Both the position numbers and the translations under genes were made by a program. A stretch of 64,000 nt of DNA, from NCBI GenBank assembly GCA_033239005.1, contig BSQZ01000050.1, positions 4,002,501 to 4,066,500 of the forward strand. The letters are read 5' to 3'. Every line of letters begins with the position of its first letter. Position 1 is the stretch's first letter. Under the pieces are notes generated by a model that saw nothing but the letters and a program-made list of their open reading frames with translations, was not told the origin of the DNA and did no database searches. Shown here piece after piece: positions 60,265-64,000 of this stretch. The DNA comes from Lamellibrachia satsuma. Lineage: Eukaryota; Annelida; Polychaeta; Sabellida; Siboglinidae.

Positions 60265-60890
60265 GAGACATTGTACTGGTCTTACACCAGCATGGAGGAC
60301 CTAGTACGGGTATTGCACCAGTCATAGAGACCTAGTATTAGTGAGACATTGTACTGGTCTTACACCAGCATGGAGGACCTAGTACGGGTATTGCACCAGT
60401 CATAGAGACCTAGTACTAGTGAGACATTGTACTGGTCTTACACCAGCATGGAAGACGTAGTACGGGTATTGCACCAGTCATAGAGACCTAGTACTAGTGA
60501 GACATTGTACTGGTCTTACACCAGCATGGATGACCTAGTACGTGTATTGCACCAGTCATAGAGACCTAGTACTAGTGAGACATTGTACTGGTCTTACACC
60601 AGCATGGAGGACCTAGTACGGGTATTGCAACAGTCATAGAGACCTAGTACTAGTGAGACATTGTACTGGTCTTACACCAGCATGGAGGACCTAATACGGG
60701 TATTGCACCAGTCATAGAGACCTAGTACTAGTGAGACATTGTACTGGTCTTACACCAGCATGGATGACCTAGTACGGGTATTGCACCAGTCATAGAGACC
60801 TAGTACTAGTGAGACATTGTACTGGTCTTACACCAGCATGGAAGACCTAGTACGGGTATTGCACCAGTCATAGAGACCTAGTACTAGTCT
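60265..60890. repeat. 78-bp higher-order repeat, 8 copies
   Basis: GAGACATTGTACTGGTCTTA starts units at 60,265, 60,343 and 60,421, a 78-bp period, i.e. 2.5 monomers: one unit is a truncated monomer (GAGACCTAGTACTAGT). A mosaic repeat formed by unequal exchange out of register. Confidence 0.95.
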
Positions 60891-61385
60891 GAGTGACATA
60901 ATACTGGTCTGACTCCAGCCTGGGAGACATAGTACTGGTCTGACACCAACCTGGGTAATATAGTACTTATCTGACACCAGCCTGGTGAACCCAGTACTGC
61001 TCTGACCTGACACCAGCCTGGGGTACATATTACTGGTCTGACACCAGCCTTATATGCCTAATACTAGTCTGACATCAGTCGGTGGGACTTAATACTGGTC
61101 TGACACCAGCCTAGGTACTTCGTACCTGTCTGATACCAACCTGGGTTACGCAGTACTGGTCTGACACCAACCTGTTGGACCTAGTACTAGCCTGACACCA
61201 GCCTGTTTGACCTAGTAGTGGCCTGACGCCAGCCTTGGGGACCTAGCATTGGTCTGACACCAGCCTGTTGGACCTAGTAATGGACTGACACCAGCCTTGG
61301 GGACCTAGTAGTGGCCTGACGCAAGCCAAGGAGACCTAGTACTGACTTGGTATCAGCCATTAAAACCTAGCATTGGTCTGACACT

Positions 61386-61810
61386 AATCGCAGCAATGCT
61401 TGAACGCGTCTTGTCTCCACGTTTCTGTATTCCCAGGGTTACTGAGTCAGCGATCTTGACGCTTGCTTAACTTAATAAGCATGTTGTCATAGAAGAACAG
61501 CTGCGTTCGTGTCATCGCTACCGGTTTGTGAATGCTTTTGGGTGTATATAAAAACATTACGAGCTAAGACGAACGATGTGTTCCCATAACCAGTACTCAT
61601 ACTAGGCAGTTCATCCTCGCCTCATGGGTTTCTAACTATATTAGTAGCGCTTGCAGATCGACCTGTTGAAACGAATGTAGTTTGGGCGCGGGTACGTTTG
61701 ATTTCAACGAACACGCCGACCTAGACAACGACAGGTACTGATTCACCTTCCATCCACACAGGCGAGAAGCGGATGAAAATAAGCCTTGGCAATGCACGAG
61801 CTTTGGAGAG
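61386..61810. other. No feature seen
   Basis: Non-repetitive sequence right of the satellite; no coding motif. Confidence 0.4.
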
Positions 61811-62560
<750 letters not shown>

Positions 62561-62573
62561 CGCCAGTATCCGA

Positions 62574-62690
62574 TGCGCATGCGCCGTCACGTGACGACAC
62601 GTCGCCGCTAATAGGCCGAGGGATGAAAGCGGACAGCGGCGTATCGGAATACATATACGCGCGCGCTCAGCTCAGACGGTGCACAGTTTG
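62574..62690 (+). promoter_or_regulatory. Candidate core promoter of the GPCR gene
   Basis: TGCGCATGCGC (62,574-62,584) is the NRF-1-type palindrome; GTCACGTGAC (62,586-62,595) is a perfect CACGTG E-box palindrome of the USF/MITF/TFE type, one base apart from the former. ATATA at 62,653-62,657 is a TATA-like word and TGCACAGTTT has an initiator-like CA at about 62,683, some 30 bp downstream. TCAG words at 62,667 and 62,672 are alternative starts. The region is CpG-rich compared with the rest of the window. Motif matches only; no transcription start is proven. Confidence 0.5.
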
Positions 62691-63066
62691 GGATAGACTC
62701 GGCGATTTGACTTCAGCCTGGCCGTCAATAGCGAGCCGTCACTGATACTCTGTTGTTATCGGACGCGGCGGTGGCTTTATGTCCACTGACACCTGGTCTT
62801 GCTGGCGTGCTGGCGAAACTCACTGGACGTCCGGCCGACTGACCGCTGCATGCAGTGGACATGTTACGTGTTTGATGTGTTGACTTCAACCGGGTGAGGA
62901 TCACTCGCCTTAAACGCGACGTGCGCGTCTGGATGTTCGTGTCGATTGTGAAGCGTTGATTGCTGCGCGCGATAAGGTTGACGTCGATTTCTAGCATTGA
63001 CGAGACGCTGATAGGAGCACGCGATAAGACCCGGTTAAACTAACCCACGTGTTAACACTCGGCAAC

Positions 63067-63466
63067 ATGTCTGGCGTTCTGCTCGCTCTCGCGCTCAACT
63101 TCACCGCCAACGTCACCTACTCGAACTTGTCCTCGCCTCCCCCTTGGAATGTCGCCAACTTGTCGGACACCGCCAATCAGTCGGTGGTCGAACCAGACAT
63201 CATTACGACGGTCCCGACGGTGCCTCAGCCGCCCGTCTACGTGTTTGTCACCGTTACCCTCATATACACGCTCCTCTTCGTCCTCGGTGTCGCGGGCAAC
63301 CTGCTGGTGTTCATCGTCGTTTGGCGACATCCGGACATGCGCAGTTCGACCAACTGTTTCATCGTCAACTTAAGCGTCGCCGATACCCTCGTCATCATTG
63401 TGTGCATGCCGACGTCACTCATCGAGCTCTACTCGAAGAACGTCTGGCACCTCGGACCCGTCATGT
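63067..63466 (+). CDS. Allatotropin/orexin-receptor-like GPCR, first coding exon
   Basis: N-terminal third of a class A neuropeptide-receptor-like GPCR; plasma membrane, G-protein signalling. I chose ATG 63,067 (A at -3); an in-frame GTG 18 bases upstream is not a eukaryotic start. Residues 1-55 form an extracellular tail with five N-glycosylation sequons (N11, N15, N20, N31, N37). TM1 about 58-82 contains GVAGNLLVF with the conserved Asn (N78). Loop 1: WRHPDMRSSTN. TM2 about 97-119 has NLSVAD with the conserved Asp (D106). Then ELYSKNVWHLGPVMC: the Trp of extracellular loop 1 and the TM3 disulphide Cys, whose codon is split by the donor T|GTGAGTAT (phase 1). MR..TN.F.VNLS.AD.LV...CMP and W.LG..MCK favour the allatotropin/orexin group; other peptide receptors are possible. 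Remaining exons lie beyond the window. The frame runs on to 63,603 only because the intron happens to be open. Confidence 0.8.
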
Positions 63467-64000
63467 GTGAGTATACTTCCCGTCAGTTATGCATCGTCGC
63501 CGTCTCATACTACGTAGAGACGGCGATCCAATGCGTGGAAAACCCTTCCGCTACAAATATGTATCGGAAGCAATACTCTAATATTAAAAAAGACCCGTAC
63601 TAATCGTTTCCCATGTGTATTCCGTGGCATACAGTCTACACAGGGGCGTCAAGAAGTAGAAGGAATATACTCCAAATACTTGATTAGGAGTACATTTATC
63701 GTGATTAGTGGGTGATATTTTGGTAAATCAACCCGCACATGACGTCGCGTATTGTTACTTTTTTCGTCACAAAACGCTGATTTGTTTTGCCAACTATCGT
63801 TAGTATCAATAGTTCGGTGTATTATCGACGATAACTATCGATGGTTAAATTTACTATCGAGTGTATTGTATTGTCGCATTGACTATTGCGATGCAGCAAT
63901 AGTTGGACGTGTTGCTGCACTTCTAGTGCTTAATATTGTTGTCTTCGCTGGTTTCTCGAGAAAACAACAGAACGCTTGCATAAACAAAATATCCAGTTTT
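63467..64000 (+). other. First intron of the GPCR gene (partial)
   Basis: Begins with GTGAGTAT and shows no further receptor sequence (TM3 with the DRY-type motif is absent). At 63,785-63,905 it holds a TATCGATA/CGATAACTATCG cluster like that at 12.84 kb. Confidence 0.7.

Larger units (their letters stand above)
52080..61385. repeat. 31-bp satellite, about 210 monomers over 6.6 kb, split by a LINE
   Basis: Monomer with CTAGT.CT at one end and CTGACACCAGC near the other. Sub-family A (52,390-52,729 and 55,451-57,170): CTAGTTCTAGTCTGACACCA plus GCATGGGAAAG. Sub-family B (57,180-61,385, and diverged copies at 52,080-52,390): CCTAGTACTGGTCTGACACC plus AGCCTGGGAGA. Two higher-order domains lie inside B. 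The open frames of up to 432 codons are repeat artefacts. Confidence 0.96.

Noticed and set aside
63049..63066. Upstream start of the GPCR frame
   Set aside because: The codon at 63,049 is GTG, not ATG; the first ATG with good context is 63,067.
63467..63603. GPCR frame continuing to a stop at 63,603
   Set aside because: The translation after VMC loses all receptor similarity exactly at a strong GTGAGTAT donor, so this is intron.

Overview
This is a stretch of a repeat-choked animal nuclear genome. The evidence is the mix of metazoan non-LTR retrotransposons (RTE-like, CR1/L2-like and jockey/Rex1-like reverse transcriptases), a tyrosine-recombinase (DIRS/Ngaro-type) retroelement, short TA-flanked inverted-repeat elements, hundreds of dinucleotide and trinucleotide repeats, and one exon of a class A neuropeptide-type GPCR with a GT splice donor. 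An invertebrate is most likely and a mollusc or other lophotrochozoan is my guess; that is inference from repeat style and receptor type, not proof. I see no operons, CRISPR arrays, rRNA or convincing tRNA genes.

Layout. 1-13.3 kb: degenerate LINE fragments (1-0.75 kb, 4.68-5.13 kb, 10.4-11.0 kb), a small MITE (5.3 kb) and a run of minisatellites (53, 18, 64, 19 and 25 bp units) and microsatellites. 13.4-13.9 kb: a very long CA/TA microsatellite. 13.97-17.47 kb: a large inverted-repeat (foldback-like) element whose arms are built of tandem subrepeats. 17.57-19.02 kb: a decayed LINE on the minus strand, cut off at a GGC/CAG trinucleotide tract. 19.7-20.2 kb: a pogo/Tigger-like MITE. 21.4-27.8 kb: RT scraps, a 28-bp array, a decayed copy of an unclassified mobile-element-like protein and a second MITE candidate. 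28-34.3 kb: 46, 30, 37 and 12 bp arrays.

37.1-43.7 kb is the most gene-like mobile region: a minus-strand YR retroelement reading SGNH hydrolase, gag, RT, RNase H, tyrosine recombinase, all frameshifted, interrupted by a plus-strand RTE-like LINE whose 969-codon endonuclease/RT frame is still open. 44.3-48.1 kb: an older RTE-like LINE split by 12-, 29-, 9-, 4-, 2- and 61-bp arrays. 48.2-50.1 kb: CT and TA microsatellites, the TA tract carrying three copies of a 45-bp unique core. 52.1-61.4 kb: a 31-bp satellite of roughly 210 monomers with higher-order structure, interrupted by a 2.7-kb CR1/L2-like LINE.

62.5-64 kb: the only convincing host gene. A CpG-rich promoter with an NRF-1-type palindrome and a CACGTG palindrome precedes exon 1 of an allatotropin/orexin-receptor-like GPCR (TM1, TM2, start of TM3), followed by an intron running out of the window. 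Host-gene content is thus one partial gene; nearly everything else is selfish or tandem DNA. Element boundaries are read by eye and are good to about 5-30 bp.
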